A stretch of DNA of 64,000 bases from Agromyces salentinus (GTDB lineage: Bacteria; Actinomycetota; Actinomycetes; Actinomycetales; Microbacteriaceae): assembly GCF_009749395.1 (NCBI RefSeq), contig NZ_WBIR01000005.1, positions 1-64,000 on the forward strand, read 5' to 3'. The translations under genes were made by a program, and so were the position numbers. The notes beneath the pieces were generated by a model. The model did not search any database and was not told the DNA's origin. It saw only the letters and a list, made by a program, of their open reading frames with translations. Shown here one piece after another: positions 22,894 to 32,717 of the stretch (its first letter is position 1; the number at the start of each line of letters is the position of its first letter).

Positions 22894-24273
22894 CTACACC
22901 TCGCCGCGCGAGATCTGCACCATGTCGTCGCGGGGCACGACCTTGACGCGCACGCGCCCCTCGGCCTCGCCGAGCGCGAGCTCGTGCTGGTCGAGGCGGT
23001 GCCAACCGTCGAGGTCGGTGTAGGCGATGCCGCGGGATTCGAGCATCTCGACCACCGATTCCTCGGAGGGCGACTCGGGGGTCCACCAGTTGCCGAGGTC
23101 GTTGATGACGTGCTTGATCGTCTCCATCGCGTCGGACTTCGTGTGGCCGATGAGGCCGACCGGGCCGCGCTTGATCCAGCCCGTGGCGTAGACGCCGTAC
23201 ATCTGGCGGGCCTCGCCGGTCGCCTTGTCGCGCGTGAGCACCTGGCCCTCGTGGTTCGGGATCACGCCGAAGCGCTTGTCGAACGGGATGCCGGGCAGCG
23301 GCGACCCGAAGTAGCCCACGGCGCGGTAGACGGCCTGGACCTCGATCTCGCGGATCTCGCCCGTGCCGACCACGCCGCCCTCGCCGTCGGGCGCGGTGCG
23401 CTCGTAGCGGATGGCGCCCACCCGCCCGGTGCCGTCGTCGACGATCTCGAGCGGCTTGGCGAAGAAGTGCAGGTGCAGCCGCCGCGAGGCCTGCCCGACC
23501 TCGCGCGCACGCCACTGCTGGAGCACCTTGTCGATGACGAAGACCTGCTTGTTGCCGGCGACCGCGGCGCGCGCCGCATCGTCGTAGTCGAAGTCCTCGT
23601 CGGAGACGATCATGTCGACGTCGCGCAGCTCGCCGAGCTCGCGCAGCTCGAGCGGCGTGAACTTCACGGAGGTCGGTCCGCGGCGCCCGAAGACGTGCAC
23701 GTCGGTCACGGGCGACTCGGCGAGTCCGGCCGCGACGTTCGCGGGGATCTCGGTCACCATCAGGTCTTCGACGTGCTTGGCGAGGATGCGCGACACGTCG
23801 AGCGCCACGTTGCCGTTGCCGATGACCGCGACCGACTTCGCCTCGAGCGGCCAGGTGCGCGGCACGTCGGGGTGCCCGTCGAACCAGCTCACGAACTCGG
23901 CCGCGCCGTAGGAGCCCTCGAGCTCGATGCCCGGCAGGTTGAGCGAGGCGTCGCGCACCGCGCCCGTGGCGAAGATGACGGCGTTGTAGTGGTGCTTGAG
24001 GTCGTCGAGCGTGATGTCCTCGCCGAACCGCACGTTGCCGAAGATGCGGATGTCGCCCCGGTCGAGCACCTCGCGGAGCGCCGTGATGATGCCCTTGATG
24101 CGCGGGTGGTCGGGCGCGACGCCGTAGCGCACGAGCCCGTACGGTGCCGGGAGCTGGTCGAACAGGTCGATCGACACGTCGAAGTTGCGCTCGGACTTCA
24201 GCAGGATGTCGGCGGCGTAGATGCCGGCGGGGCCGGCTCCGACGATCGCGAGCCGCAACTTGTTCCTGGTCAC
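22894..24273 (-). CDS. fprA: FprA-type ferredoxin-NADP reductase
   Basis: 459 residues. An N-terminal FAD-binding GxGxxG (IVGAGPAGIYAADIL) is followed by LPAPYGLVRYGVAPDHPRIK, typical of the adrenodoxin-reductase family, and a second dinucleotide site (VAVIGNGNVALDVSRIL) for NADP. The C-terminal part has GYFGSPLPGIPFD and ATGWIKRGPVGLIGHTKSDA. It should shuttle electrons between NADPH and ferredoxin. GGAGG lies 7 nt before the GTG. It sits just downstream of the polyprenyl synthase gene on the same strand. Confidence 0.92.
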   Translation of the reverse strand: MTRNKLRLAIVGAGPAGIYAADILLKSERNFDVSIDLFDQLPAPYGLVRYGVAPDHPRIKGIITALREVLDRGDIRIFGNVRFGEDITLDDLKHHYNAVIFATGAVRDASLNLPGIELEGSYGAAEFVSWFDGHPDVPRTWPLEAKSVAVIGNGNVALDVSRILAKHVEDLMVTEIPANVAAGLAESPVTDVHVFGRRGPTSVKFTPLELRELGELRDVDMIVSDEDFDYDDAARAAVAGNKQVFVIDKVLQQWRAREVGQASRRLHLHFFAKPLEIVDDGTGRVGAIRYERTAPDGEGGVVGTGEIREIEVQAVYRAVGYFGSPLPGIPFDKRFGVIPNHEGQVLTRDKATGEARQMYGVYATGWIKRGPVGLIGHTKSDAMETIKHVINDLGNWWTPESPSEESVVEMLESRGIAYTDLDGWHRLDQHELALGEAEGRVRVKVVPRDDMVQISRGEV

Positions 24274-24326
24274 CGTCGGTCCTCCATCGTTGGGTTCGGG
24301 AATGCTCCGGATGCCGCGAGCCGCCG

Positions 24327-25442
24327 TCAGCTCGCGCGATCGACGACCGACTCGGCGAACCGGGTCAGCGCCTTCTTCACGGTGCCGTCGGGCAGCGGGT
24401 CGAGTGCGGCGACGGCCTCGCTCGCCCAGCGGCGCGCCTCGTCGTGCGTCGCGGTGGTGGCCTCGTGCTCGCGGAGCTCGGCGACGATGGCGTCGACCGT
24501 CTCGTTCGAGGGCACGATGCGCGAGGCGAGCGTGTTGGTGTCATGCGGATCGCCGGCATCGGCGAGCGACATGACGTCGCGCTCGATGCGGAGCAGCAGG
24601 TCGGCGGACGCCGGATCGGTCTTCGCGAGCTGCTGCAGTCGCAGCACGGGCAGGGTCACGACGCCCGCCCGCAGGTCGGTGCCAGGCACCTTGCCGGTCG
24701 TCTCGGGCTGGGGCGACAGGTCGATCACGTCGTCGATGAGCTGGAAGGCGATGCCGATCTTCTCGCCGAACTCGACGACCGGCGCCTCGTACGCGGGGTC
24801 GGCTCCGGAGAAGATGAGGCCCGACTGGGCGGCGGCGGCGATGAGCGAACCCGTCTTGTCGGCGAGCACCTGGATGTAGTGCTCGATCGGGTCGTCGCCC
24901 TCGACGGGCCCGACGGTCTCGTGCAACTGGCCGAGCACGAGGCGCTCGAACGTGCCCGCCTGCATGCGGATGGCGCGCTCGCCGAGCGTGGCCATGAGCT
25001 GGCTGGCCCGGGCGAACAGCAGGTCGCCGGTGAGGATCGCGACCGAGTTGCCCCACACCGTCTGCGCGCTCGGCACGCCGCGCCGACGCTCCGATTCGTC
25101 CATGACGTCGTCGTGGTAGAGGGACCCGAGGTGCGTGATCTCGATGGCCTCGGCCGCGGTCACGACGTCGTCGGTGATGCCCGCGCCGAGCTGCGCCGTG
25201 AGCAGCGTCAGCATGGGCCGCACGCGCTTGCCGCCCGCCTGGAGCAGGTACCGCGTCGAGGCGTCGGCGACGGTGTCGGCGAAGGTGACCTCTCGGATGA
25301 GGCCGGCCTCGACGCGCTCGATGCCGTCGTCGATGGCCTTCGCCATGGCCTTGTCGGCGGATGACGCGAAGAGGCGCTCGCTCAGACCGAGGTTCGCAGC
25401 GAGCGCTGAGCCGCGACGGGCGACCGGATGGCTCGGATTCAC
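24327..25442 (-). CDS. polyprenyl diphosphate synthase (menaquinone side chain)
   Basis: 371 residues from a GTG. Both Asp-rich motifs of trans-prenyltransferases are present: DDVMD after LGSLYH and DDVID in FQLIDDVIDL, and GGKRVRPML gives the diphosphate-binding basic residues. The neighbours are menaquinone genes, so it probably makes the long prenyl chain joined by MenA; the length is unknown. TAGACT lies 7 nt before the GTG at 25442 (25450-25455 reversed). A much longer open frame upstream runs into menG and is ignored. Confidence 0.9.
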   Translation of the reverse strand: MNPSHPVARRGSALAANLGLSERLFASSADKAMAKAIDDGIERVEAGLIREVTFADTVADASTRYLLQAGGKRVRPMLTLLTAQLGAGITDDVVTAAEAIEITHLGSLYHDDVMDESERRRGVPSAQTVWGNSVAILTGDLLFARASQLMATLGERAIRMQAGTFERLVLGQLHETVGPVEGDDPIEHYIQVLADKTGSLIAAAAQSGLIFSGADPAYEAPVVEFGEKIGIAFQLIDDVIDLSPQPETTGKVPGTDLRAGVVTLPVLRLQQLAKTDPASADLLLRIERDVMSLADAGDPHDTNTLASRIVPSNETVDAIVAELREHEATTATHDEARRWASEAVAALDPLPDGTVKKALTRFAESVVDRAS

Positions 25443-25542
25443 GTCTTCGAGTCTATCGGGGCGAACCTGCGAGCCACTCGCCGGACGGGCGTCGGCGCGC
25501 CCCGCCGATCGACACGGGGTCCATGGCGGCGCGCCCGCCGGC

Positions 25543-26250
25543 TCAGTCGAGGGGCTTTCGCCCCCGGTGCAGGGCGACGATGCCGCCGGTGAGGTTGCGC
25601 CACGCGACATCCGTGTAGCCGACCTCGCGGATCTTCGCGGCGAGCGTCGCCTGGTCGGGCCACGCGTCGATCGACTCGTTGAGGTACTCGTAGGCGTCGT
25701 CGTTCGAGCTCGAGAGGCGCACGAGCGTCGGCATCACGTAGCGCTGGTAGGCGTGGTAGCCCGTGCGGATGATCGGTGCCGGCGGCTCGGAGAACTCGCA
25801 GACCACGAGGCGCCCGCCGGGCCGGGTGACGCGCAGGAACTCGGCGAGTGCCCGCTCGGGCTGGTTGACGTTGCGCAGGCCGAACGAGATCGTGACGGCG
25901 TCGAACTCGTCGTCGCCGAACGGCAGCGCCGTGGCGTCGGCCTCGACGAAGACGATGTTCGGCACGTGGGCCTGACGACGTCGGCCGACCTCGATCATGC
26001 CGGGTGAGAAGTCGGCCGCGACGACCGAGGCGCCGGATGCCGCGAGGCTGGCGCTCGAGGTGCCGGTGCCCGCCGCGACGTCGAGGATGCGCTCCCCCGG
26101 CTTCGGGGCGACGGCCCGCGTCGTGGCCACCCGCCACAGCGGCGCGTTGCCCATCGAGAGCACGGTGTTGGTGCGGTCGTAGCGGGCGGCGACCCGGTCG
26201 AACATCGCCGACACCTGGCTGGGATCCTTGCCGAGGTCTGCTCGCGTCAT
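25543..26250 (-). CDS. menG: demethylmenaquinone methyltransferase
   Basis: 235 residues. The SAM-binding site is ILDVAAGTGTSSASLAASGASVVAADFSPGM, followed by family motifs such as FDAVTISFGLRNV and PGGRLVVCEFSEPP. It catalyses the final C-methylation in menaquinone synthesis. TAGAAT lies 6 nt before the ATG. It reads in the same direction as the polyprenyl synthase and is divergent from menF. Confidence 0.93.
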   Translation of the reverse strand: MTRADLGKDPSQVSAMFDRVAARYDRTNTVLSMGNAPLWRVATTRAVAPKPGERILDVAAGTGTSSASLAASGASVVAADFSPGMIEVGRRRQAHVPNIVFVEADATALPFGDDEFDAVTISFGLRNVNQPERALAEFLRVTRPGGRLVVCEFSEPPAPIIRTGYHAYQRYVMPTLVRLSSSNDDAYEYLNESIDAWPDQATLAAKIREVGYTDVAWRNLTGGIVALHRGRKPLD

Positions 26251-26414
26251 CCTCCGATTCTAGGACGCCGATGCCGCGTATGCGCTGGGAAGCATGCGGT
26301 CGGGGCGCCTGCCCGAGCGTTGCCTGGGCATGGCCACGGGCGTGGAATGCCGCGGTGGGGCATCGCGTTGGGTCGTGTGGGCCGGCACCTGGCCGCCCAC
26401 GAAGGAGAGCACGC

Positions 26415-26697
26415 ATGAAGGCCATCTGGAACGGCACGGTCATCGCCGAGTCCGACGACACCGTCATCGTCGAGGGCAACCACTACTTCCCGCGCGAGTC
26501 GATCGTCGACTCGCACTTCGCACCGAGCGACAACCGCAGCGTCTCACTGGAAGGGCACCGCGAGCTACTTCCACGTCGAGGTCGACGGGTCCCGCAACCC
26601 GAACGCGGCGTGGACCTACCCCACCCCGTCGGATGCCGCATCCGAGATCGCCGGGCACGTCGCGTTCTGGCACGGCGTCGAGGTCGTCGCGGCCTGA
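26415..26697 (+). pseudogene. DUF427 family gene with frameshift
   Basis: The ATG at 26415 has GAAGGAG upstream, and the first 43 codons read as a normal DUF427 N-terminus (MKAIWNGTVIAESDDT ... HYFPRESI). Near 26544 the frame shifts: the conserved continuation HWKGTASYFHVEVDG ... HVAFWHGVEV follows only in the next frame, ending at TGA 26695-26697. The pattern fits a loss of two bases around a V-C-H-W-K-G sequence, or one extra T. The two parts together have the full family length (about 93 residues). Either the gene is broken or this is a sequencing error. Confidence 0.75.
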
Positions 26698-26731
26698 CCG
26701 CACGCGCAGGCGCGAGACGTAGGCTGAACCG

Positions 26732-28024
26732 GTGACTGAGACGGATGCCGCCACCGCGCGCCCCAGCCCGCGCCTCGTGGTGCGGACCGAACCGGTCGAC
26801 GAGCTCGCGCCGCTGATCCCGCGCGCCGACCCGCGGCATCCGCTGCTCTGGATGCGACGCGGCGAGGGAATCGTCGGGCTCGGCGAGACGCTGCGCATCG
26901 AGACGTCCGGCGCCGACCGCGTCGAGGACGCGGCGGCCATCTGGACCGAGCTGTCGTCCGATGCCGACGTCGACGACCGGGTCGGGCTCCCCGGCACCGG
27001 CCTCGTCGCGTTCGGCGCGTTCGCCTTCGCCGACGAGTCGGCGTCGACGAGCGTGCTCGTGGTGCCCGAGCTCGTGCTCGGTCGCCGCGACGGTCGCGCC
27101 TGGGTCACCCGCATCGCACTCGCGGACCCCGACGCCTCGGATGCGGCGGATGCCGCGGCATCCGACCTGCTCGCGATCCCCGAGCCCGCGCCCCGCCGAC
27201 GCATCCCCCGGGTGACCTTCGAGCCCGGAGCCGTGACGCCCGGGCAGTACGAGGAGGCCGTCGCGGAGGCCGTGCGGCGCATCGACGGCGGCGAGCTCGC
27301 CAAGGTCGTGCTCGCACGCGAGCTCGTCGGCGAACTCCACGAGGAGGACGGGCTCCGAGCGACCATCGGGCGACTCGCCGAGGACTATCCCGACACGTGG
27401 GTCTTCGCCGTCGACGGCCTCATCGGCGCGAGCCCCGAGACCCTGGTGCGCGTCGACCACGGCACCGTGTCCGCCCGAGTCCTCGCGGGCACCTCCGCGC
27501 GCGGCGCGGGCGAGGCATCCGACCGCGAGCGAGCGACCGCGCTGACCGAGTCCGCGAAGGATCGAGCCGAGCACGCCCTCGCCGTCGCGAGCGCGGTGAA
27601 GCGCCTCGAGCCGCACACCGCACGCCTCGATGCGAGCCCCGAGCCGTTCACCCTCCAGCTGCCGAACCTCTGGCACCTCGCGACCGACCTCAAGGGCACC
27701 CTCGGCGACGGGTCGACGGCCCTCGACCTCGTGCGCGCCGTGCACCCGACGGCCGCGGTCGCCGGGACCCCGCGCCGGGTCGCGCTCCCCGTGCTCGCCG
27801 AGCTCGAGGGGTTCGATCGCGGACGCTACGCGGGCCCGGTGGGCTGGGTCGACGGCCACGGCGACGGCGAATGGGCGATCGCGCTGCGCTGCGCGCAGGT
27901 CGAGCCCGACGGCACGGTGCGGGCCTACGCGGGCTGCGGCATCGTGCACGACTCGGTGCCGGCCGACGAGCTCGCCGAGACCGTCATGAAGTTCCGGCCG
28001 ATCGTCGAGGCGTTCGGCGGCTGA
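26732..28024 (+). CDS. menF: isochorismate synthase
   Basis: 430 residues of the chorismate-utilising enzyme family. The motifs GGELAKVVLARELV (general base Lys), SPETLVRV, AGTSARG and HPTAAVAGTPRR are present, ending in a GCGIVHDS block for Mg binding. It converts chorismate to isochorismate, the first step towards menaquinone, consistent with menD, menA, menE, menB and menC nearby. GTG at 26732 has TAGGCT 6 nt upstream, a clear leaderless start. Confidence 0.92.
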   Translation: MTETDAATARPSPRLVVRTEPVDELAPLIPRADPRHPLLWMRRGEGIVGLGETLRIETSGADRVEDAAAIWTELSSDADVDDRVGLPGTGLVAFGAFAFADESASTSVLVVPELVLGRRDGRAWVTRIALADPDASDAADAAASDLLAIPEPAPRRRIPRVTFEPGAVTPGQYEEAVAEAVRRIDGGELAKVVLARELVGELHEEDGLRATIGRLAEDYPDTWVFAVDGLIGASPETLVRVDHGTVSARVLAGTSARGAGEASDRERATALTESAKDRAEHALAVASAVKRLEPHTARLDASPEPFTLQLPNLWHLATDLKGTLGDGSTALDLVRAVHPTAAVAGTPRRVALPVLAELEGFDRGRYAGPVGWVDGHGDGEWAIALRCAQVEPDGTVRAYAGCGIVHDSVPADELAETVMKFRPIVEAFGG

Positions 28025-28045
28025 GCCCGCGCCGCGTCGGCGCAC

Positions 28046-28903
28046 TCAACTCTTCGCGAGCCGCTTCCGCTGCTCCTCGACGTCGTAGTCGGCCTTGGGC
28101 CAGTCGAGCTCCATGCGCTCGAGCACGTCGAGCAGCAGGTGCTGCACCGCGAGCCGCGCGTACCACTTGTGGTCCGCGGGGATCACGAACCACGGGGCAT
28201 CCGGCGTCGTCGTGCGTTCGAAGACGCGCTGGTACGCCTCCTGGTACTTCGGCCGCAGTAGACGCTCGTCGATGTCGCCGGGGTTGAACTTCCAGTGCTT
28301 GTCGGCCCGCTCGAGACGTTTCTGCAGGCGCTCGCGCTGCTCCTCGCCCGAGATGTGCAGCATGACCTTGACGATCGTCGTGTTGCTCGCGACCTGGGCG
28401 CGCTCGAAGTCGTTGATCGCGTCGTAGCGGCGCTCGATCTCGGCGGGCGGGGCGAGTTCGCGAACCCTGGCGATGAGCACGTCCTCGTAGTGGGACCGGT
28501 CGAAGACGCCGATCATGCCGGGCCCCGGCACCTCCTTGTGGATGCGCCAGAGGAAGTCGTGCGAGAGCTCCGCCTCGGTCGGCTTCTTGAACGCCGCGAG
28601 CTGCACGCCCTGCGGATCGACCGAGCCCATGACGTGCTTGACGATGCCGCCCTTGCCCGCCGTGTCCATGGCCTGCAGCACGAGCAGGATGCGCCGCTGG
28701 TCGCCGCCCATGCGACTGCCGGCGAACAGCTGCTCCTGCAGGTCGGCGAGCCGGTCGGCGCCCTCGGCCAGCGCGAGCTCGCCGGCCTTCTTGTCGCCGT
28801 CGAAGCCCGGCGTGGACGCCGGATCGATGTCGGAGAGCCGGAACTGCTCACCCACCCGCAGCAGCTCGATCGGATCGGCGGTCCAGTGCGACGCGTGCTT
28901 CAT
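28046..28903 (-). CDS. PPK2 family polyphosphate kinase
   Basis: 285 residues. The P-loop region GGDQRRILLVLQAMDTAGKGG carries the Walker A of PPK2, followed by GVQLAAFKKPTEAELSHDFLWRIH and the Walker B stretch IGVFDRSHYEDVL, then the lid with KRLERADKHWKFNPGDIDE. These enzymes transfer phosphate between polyphosphate and nucleoside mono- or diphosphates. Start ATG 28903 preceded by GAGGGGAG. It is convergent with menF, separated by 21 bp. Confidence 0.9.
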   Translation of the reverse strand: MKHASHWTADPIELLRVGEQFRLSDIDPASTPGFDGDKKAGELALAEGADRLADLQEQLFAGSRMGGDQRRILLVLQAMDTAGKGGIVKHVMGSVDPQGVQLAAFKKPTEAELSHDFLWRIHKEVPGPGMIGVFDRSHYEDVLIARVRELAPPAEIERRYDAINDFERAQVASNTTIVKVMLHISGEEQRERLQKRLERADKHWKFNPGDIDERLLRPKYQEAYQRVFERTTTPDAPWFVIPADHKWYARLAVQHLLLDVLERMELDWPKADYDVEEQRKRLAKS

Positions 28904-29014
28904 GGGGCTCCCCTCGCGCGACGCGGCGTCGCGCAGGGTTCCATCCTGTCGAGCGAGCGGATGCCGCGGCAAGGGCTCGCCGCCCACCGGATGGGTCGTG
29001 TATGCAGACGCGGT

Positions 29015-30790
29015 TCAGCGCGGCAGCGGCACCTCGAGCAGGGTCGGCCCGTCGACGGGCGCACCCAGCGCGTCGCTGAGCTCGCCGCGGGTCGTGGCCC
29101 GCGTGTACGCCCAGCCGTAGGCGGTCGCCAGGGCCTGCAGGTCGACCGACTGCGGCGTGTACTGCACCCGGTCGAACGCCGTCTCCGCGGCAGAGCCGGC
29201 GACCTCGAGGGCGTCGAAGATCGTGCCGCCGCCGTCATTGCCGACGACGAGCTGCAGGCGCGGGCGCGTCTCTCCCGCACCGAGCAGGAGCGATCCGACG
29301 TCGTGCAGCAGGGTGAGGTCGCCGATGACGGCGCGGGTCACGGCGCCGCTCGCGACGGCCACGCCGAGCGCGGTCGCCACGGTCCCGTCGATGCCGGCGA
29401 GGCCGCGATTGGCATGCACGGTGATGCGCCGACCTGGCACGGCGCGGTCGGCGTCGCGGATGAGCCGCGACGCGCCGAACACCAGTCGGTCGTGGGGCCA
29501 GGTCGCCGCCCACACCGCGTCGACGAGCATGCGACGGGTGATCGGCGCGCGCACGGCGGCCAGCTGCGCGCGCATGTACTCGCGCTGGGCGGCGTAGTCG
29601 GAGACGTGCCCGGTCTCGTCGACCCCGCTCTGCAGTCCGACGGCCTGCGGCAGCCCGGCATCGACGAGCGATCGGCTCGCGTGCACCCATCGTCCGAGCC
29701 ACTCCCGGGACTCGGACGTCGGCGGCTGCGGCTCGGCGCGGACCGCGCGCTCGAAGCGACGCACCCGCCGTCCCGGGTTGAACCACTCGATGCCCCACGG
29801 GGCGACGACGATGGCCTCGACGCCGGAGCGCTGGACGAGTTCGGGCACCTCGCGGGACAGGGTCGGATGCCCGAAGACGACGACCCGCTCGACCCGGCCG
29901 CCGAAGTCGGGATCGCGGAGCAGCTCGCGGTACGCGACGACGAGGTTGGGCCCGAAGTGCGCGCCGCTCGTGACCTCGGCGATGAGCGGCCAGCCGCCGT
30001 CGCGCGCGAACTGCTCGGCGCCCGGGCCCGCTCCGGCCCCGGCGACGACGACGGTGCGCGGCCCACGCGCGATGACGGCGCCGTGCGGCGCTTCGGTCGT
30101 CGCAGTGCTCGTGCCGAGCATCGCCGCCACGACCGGATCGGCCCCGTCGACGACGGGCGCCTCCTCGAGCACGACCGCGGCGGAGAGGGGCTCCGTGAAC
30201 TGCAGGTTCAGGTGCACCGGTCCGGGGCCTGGATGCGCGGCGGCCTCGCCGCGGTCGTCGCGCCCCAGCGACACGGCGACGGCCGTGCGGGCGAGTCGCG
30301 CCGCGGCATCCGTCTCGGCCGGGTCGCCGACGGGCGCCGGCACGTCGCGTTCCATGCGCACCGCGCCGGCGAAGATGCCGGGCTGCAGGGTCGTCTGGTT
30401 CGCGCGGATGCCCCGCATCGTCGCGGGCCGATCGGCCGCGCACACGATGAGCGGGACACCGGAGTGGTGGGCCTCGAGCACCGCGGGATGGAGGTTGGCG
30501 ACGGCCGTGCCGGAGGTGACGACGACGACCGCTGGTCGCCCGGACTCGGCCGCGAGGCCGAGCGCGAGGAAGGCGGCACCGCGCTCGTCGATGCGCACGT
30601 GCAGGCGGATCGCGCCGACCCGCTCGAGCTCGGCGGCTGCGAGCGCGAGCGCCTGCGAGCGGGACCCGGGGGCGACGATGACGTCACGGACGCCGGCGCG
30701 CACGAACCCGCTGAGGAGCGCGAGTGCCGCCTCGGACGCAGGGCTGCGCCCCTCGAGCGACTCGGACGGGAGTCGGCCCGGGTCAGCCAT
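29015..30790 (-). CDS. menD: SEPHCHC synthase (MenD)
   Basis: 591 residues of the ThDP-dependent family: [17 protein letters not shown] near the N-terminus and [12 protein letters not shown] (catalytic Glu) are the family signatures, with [15 protein letters not shown] for ThDP/Mg binding. It condenses isochorismate with 2-oxoglutarate. The ATG at 30790 overlaps the end of the upstream membrane-protein gene by 8 bp, so the two are translated together. Confidence 0.9.
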   Translation of the reverse strand: MADPGRLPSESLEGRSPASEAALALLSGFVRAGVRDVIVAPGSRSQALALAAAELERVGAIRLHVRIDERGAAFLALGLAAESGRPAVVVVTSGTAVANLHPAVLEAHHSGVPLIVCAADRPATMRGIRANQTTLQPGIFAGAVRMERDVPAPVGDPAETDAAARLARTAVAVSLGRDDRGEAAAHPGPGPVHLNLQFTEPLSAAVVLEEAPVVDGADPVVAAMLGTSTATTEAPHGAVIARGPRTVVVAGAGAGPGAEQFARDGGWPLIAEVTSGAHFGPNLVVAYRELLRDPDFGGRVERVVVFGHPTLSREVPELVQRSGVEAIVVAPWGIEWFNPGRRVRRFERAVRAEPQPPTSESREWLGRWVHASRSLVDAGLPQAVGLQSGVDETGHVSDYAAQREYMRAQLAAVRAPITRRMLVDAVWAATWPHDRLVFGASRLIRDADRAVPGRRITVHANRGLAGIDGTVATALGVAVASGAVTRAVIGDLTLLHDVGSLLLGAGETRPRLQLVVGNDGGGTIFDALEVAGSAAETAFDRVQYTPQSVDLQALATAYGWAYTRATTRGELSDALGAPVDGPTLLEVPLPR

Positions 30791-31205
30791 TCGGCCGGCC
30801 GGATGCTCCAGCCTCGCCGGTGGCGTCGGGGCCGTCGTGGCGCTTCGAGTCGGGATGCGGCACATCGCCCTCTTCGGGCTCGGGCGCGGCGGAGTCGAGG
30901 TCGGCCAGCTCCTGCTCGAGGCGGCGGATGCGCTCGTCCTGCTCGGCGTCGTTGCGAAGGCCCCGGAGGAACTCGACGTCGTCGTCGGGTGCGATCGGCC
31001 CCTTGCCGCCCGCGCGGTACGCGCGACCACGGCCGATGAGGAACCAGAGGATGCCGCCGATGACCGGCAGCAGCACGACGATCGCCACCCACCAGCCGCG
31101 GCTCACTCCGCGGATGCGAGATCGATCGAAGAACGCGCAATCGGCGATCGCGTAGATCCAGAAGATCACGGCCGCGATGCCGATGACGAACCACACCCGT
31201 ACCAT
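30783..31205 (-). CDS. PLDc_N domain membrane protein
   Basis: 140 residues. Two membrane helices (about 3-20 and 38-58) with the motif [23 protein letters not shown] identify the phospholipase D N-terminal (PLDc_N) domain, here without any PLD catalytic domain. The C-terminal half is an acidic and polar coiled-coil-like tail ([13 protein letters not shown]). Such proteins lie beside menD in several actinobacteria; function unknown. TAGACT lies 6 nt before the ATG. Confidence 0.8.
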   Translation of the reverse strand: MVRVWFVIGIAAVIFWIYAIADCAFFDRSRIRGVSRGWWVAIVVLLPVIGGILWFLIGRGRAYRAGGKGPIAPDDDVEFLRGLRNDAEQDERIRRLEQELADLDSAAPEPEEGDVPHPDSKRHDGPDATGEAGASGRPNG

Positions 31206-31274
31206 TCGCCCAGTCTAGGCGCGTCGGCCGTATTCCGGCTGAGAGAGCCCACAGGCTGTCCGACCTACACTTGC

Positions 31275-31604
31275 ATGGTGAAATCCGTGCCCGTCTGGAT
31301 CTGGTTCACCGCGTTGCGCATCCTGATGTTCGCGGTCCCGCTCGCCGTACTGCTCATCGCCGGCGTCCCCGGCTGGGTCGCGGCGCTGGTCGCCGCCGTG
31401 TTCGGCCTCAGCGCGTCGCTGATCTTCCTCCGCCGCCCCCGCGAGTCCATGGCCACCGACCTCTACGAGGCCCGCCACCGCGAGACGCCCGTGGTGCACG
31501 AGGACGACGCCGACGAGGACGCCGCCGTCGAGGCGGGCACCGCGCGCACGAACGGTGCGGCCAAGGGCACGTCGACCGTCGCGGACGACGCCGCACGCGA
31601 CTGA
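31275..31604 (+). CDS. DUF4229 family membrane protein
   Basis: 109 residues from ATG 31275, or 108 from GTG 31278, which lies exactly 6 nt after a TACACT box (31266-31271) and is the better leaderless start. Two hydrophobic helices (about 9-28 and 32-50) are followed by RRPRESMATDLYEARHRE and an acidic Ala-rich tail. DUF4229 proteins are typical neighbours of menA in actinobacteria, but their role is not known. Confidence 0.8.
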   Translation: MVKSVPVWIWFTALRILMFAVPLAVLLIAGVPGWVAALVAAVFGLSASLIFLRRPRESMATDLYEARHRETPVVHEDDADEDAAVEAGTARTNGAAKGTSTVADDAARD

Positions 31605-31630
31605 CCCCCGCCACCGCGCGCACGACGGCC

Positions 31631-31654
31631 GCGCATCCGCGCATCCGCGCATCC
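31631..31654. repeat. 8-bp tandem repeat
   Basis: Three perfect copies of gcgcatcc lie in the gap between the convergent DUF4229 and menA genes. Confidence 0.8.
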
Positions 31655-31683
31655 GCCCCGAGCCGGCTCGTGGCATCCGCCCG

Positions 31684-32670
31684 TCAGAGTGCGATCGCGA
31701 GCCCCAGGCCGATGCCGTAGGCCAGCGCCGTGAAGCTCGTGAGCTGCAGGGCGAGGATGAGCTCGCGCGGCGTCTTCGCCGTGAGCACGATCACGCAAGC
31801 GGGCAGCGCGAGGAGCAGCGCGAAGAAGACGAGCACCGCGGTCGGGTAGAAGAGCGCGATCACGCCGACGAGCGCGAACGGCGCCAGCGCGAACGCGACG
31901 AAGAGGATGCGGCCGACCAGCGGCCCGACGAGCACCGCGAGCGTGCGCTTGCCCGCGGCGCGATCCTGCACGACGTCGCGGAGGTTGTTGGCCATGAGCA
32001 CCGCACAGGCCAGCAGGCCGACCCCGATGCCGCCGAGCCACGCCTCGAGGTTCACGGTGAGCGCCTGCACGAATGCCGATCCCGCCGTGGCCACGAGCCC
32101 GAAGAACACGAACACGAAGACCTCGCCGAGGCCGTAATACCCGTACGGGTGCCGGCCGCCCGTGTAGAACCAGGCCGCGACGATCGCGACGGCGCCCACC
32201 GCGAGGAGCCACCACTGCTGCGTGATGATCGTGAGCGCGAGGCCCGCGAGCGCGGCGACGGCGAAGAAGGCGAGGGCCACGACGAGCACCGTGCGGGGCT
32301 TCACGAGCCCGGAGGCGGTGAGGCGGGCCGGGCCCACCCGGTGGTCGTCCGTGCCGCGGATGCCGTCGGAGTAGTCGTTGGCGTAGTTCACGCCGATCTG
32401 CAGGGCGAGCGCGACGATGAGCGCCAGTGCGAAGCGGGTCGGATGCCACGGGCCGTCGGCGATCGCGACGACGCCGGCGCCCGTGCCGAGCGCCACGGGG
32501 GCGATCGCGAGCGGGAGCGTGCGCAGGCGCGCACCGGAGATCCAGTCGGCGGCGGTGACGCGGGTGCGCGCGGCTTGCTGCGGTCCGGACTTCGCGGCCG
32601 CGGCCGCCTTCGCCGGGTTGCCGGATCGCCCGACCGGGGTCGGACGTCGCTTGGGGTCGGCCGGGTTCAT
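31684..32670 (-). CDS. menA: 1,4-dihydroxy-2-naphthoate polyprenyltransferase
   Basis: 328 residues. About 35 low-complexity N-terminal residues precede a UbiA-type membrane protein with eight or nine helices and the Asp-rich motif NYANDYSDGIRGTDDHRVGPARL. The second Asp motif is NLRDVVQDRAAGKRTLAV. It joins the polyprenyl chain to DHNA to give demethylmenaquinone. It is followed (downstream) by the convergent DUF4229 gene and lies just after menE on the same strand. Confidence 0.92.
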   Translation of the reverse strand: MNPADPKRRPTPVGRSGNPAKAAAAAKSGPQQAARTRVTAADWISGARLRTLPLAIAPVALGTGAGVVAIADGPWHPTRFALALIVALALQIGVNYANDYSDGIRGTDDHRVGPARLTASGLVKPRTVLVVALAFFAVAALAGLALTIITQQWWLLAVGAVAIVAAWFYTGGRHPYGYYGLGEVFVFVFFGLVATAGSAFVQALTVNLEAWLGGIGVGLLACAVLMANNLRDVVQDRAAGKRTLAVLVGPLVGRILFVAFALAPFALVGVIALFYPTAVLVFFALLLALPACVIVLTAKTPRELILALQLTSFTALAYGIGLGLAIAL

Positions 32671-32717
32671 GCGCTGGGGTCTCGGGCGTGCCACAGGAAC
32701 ATGGTAGTTCGCACCGC

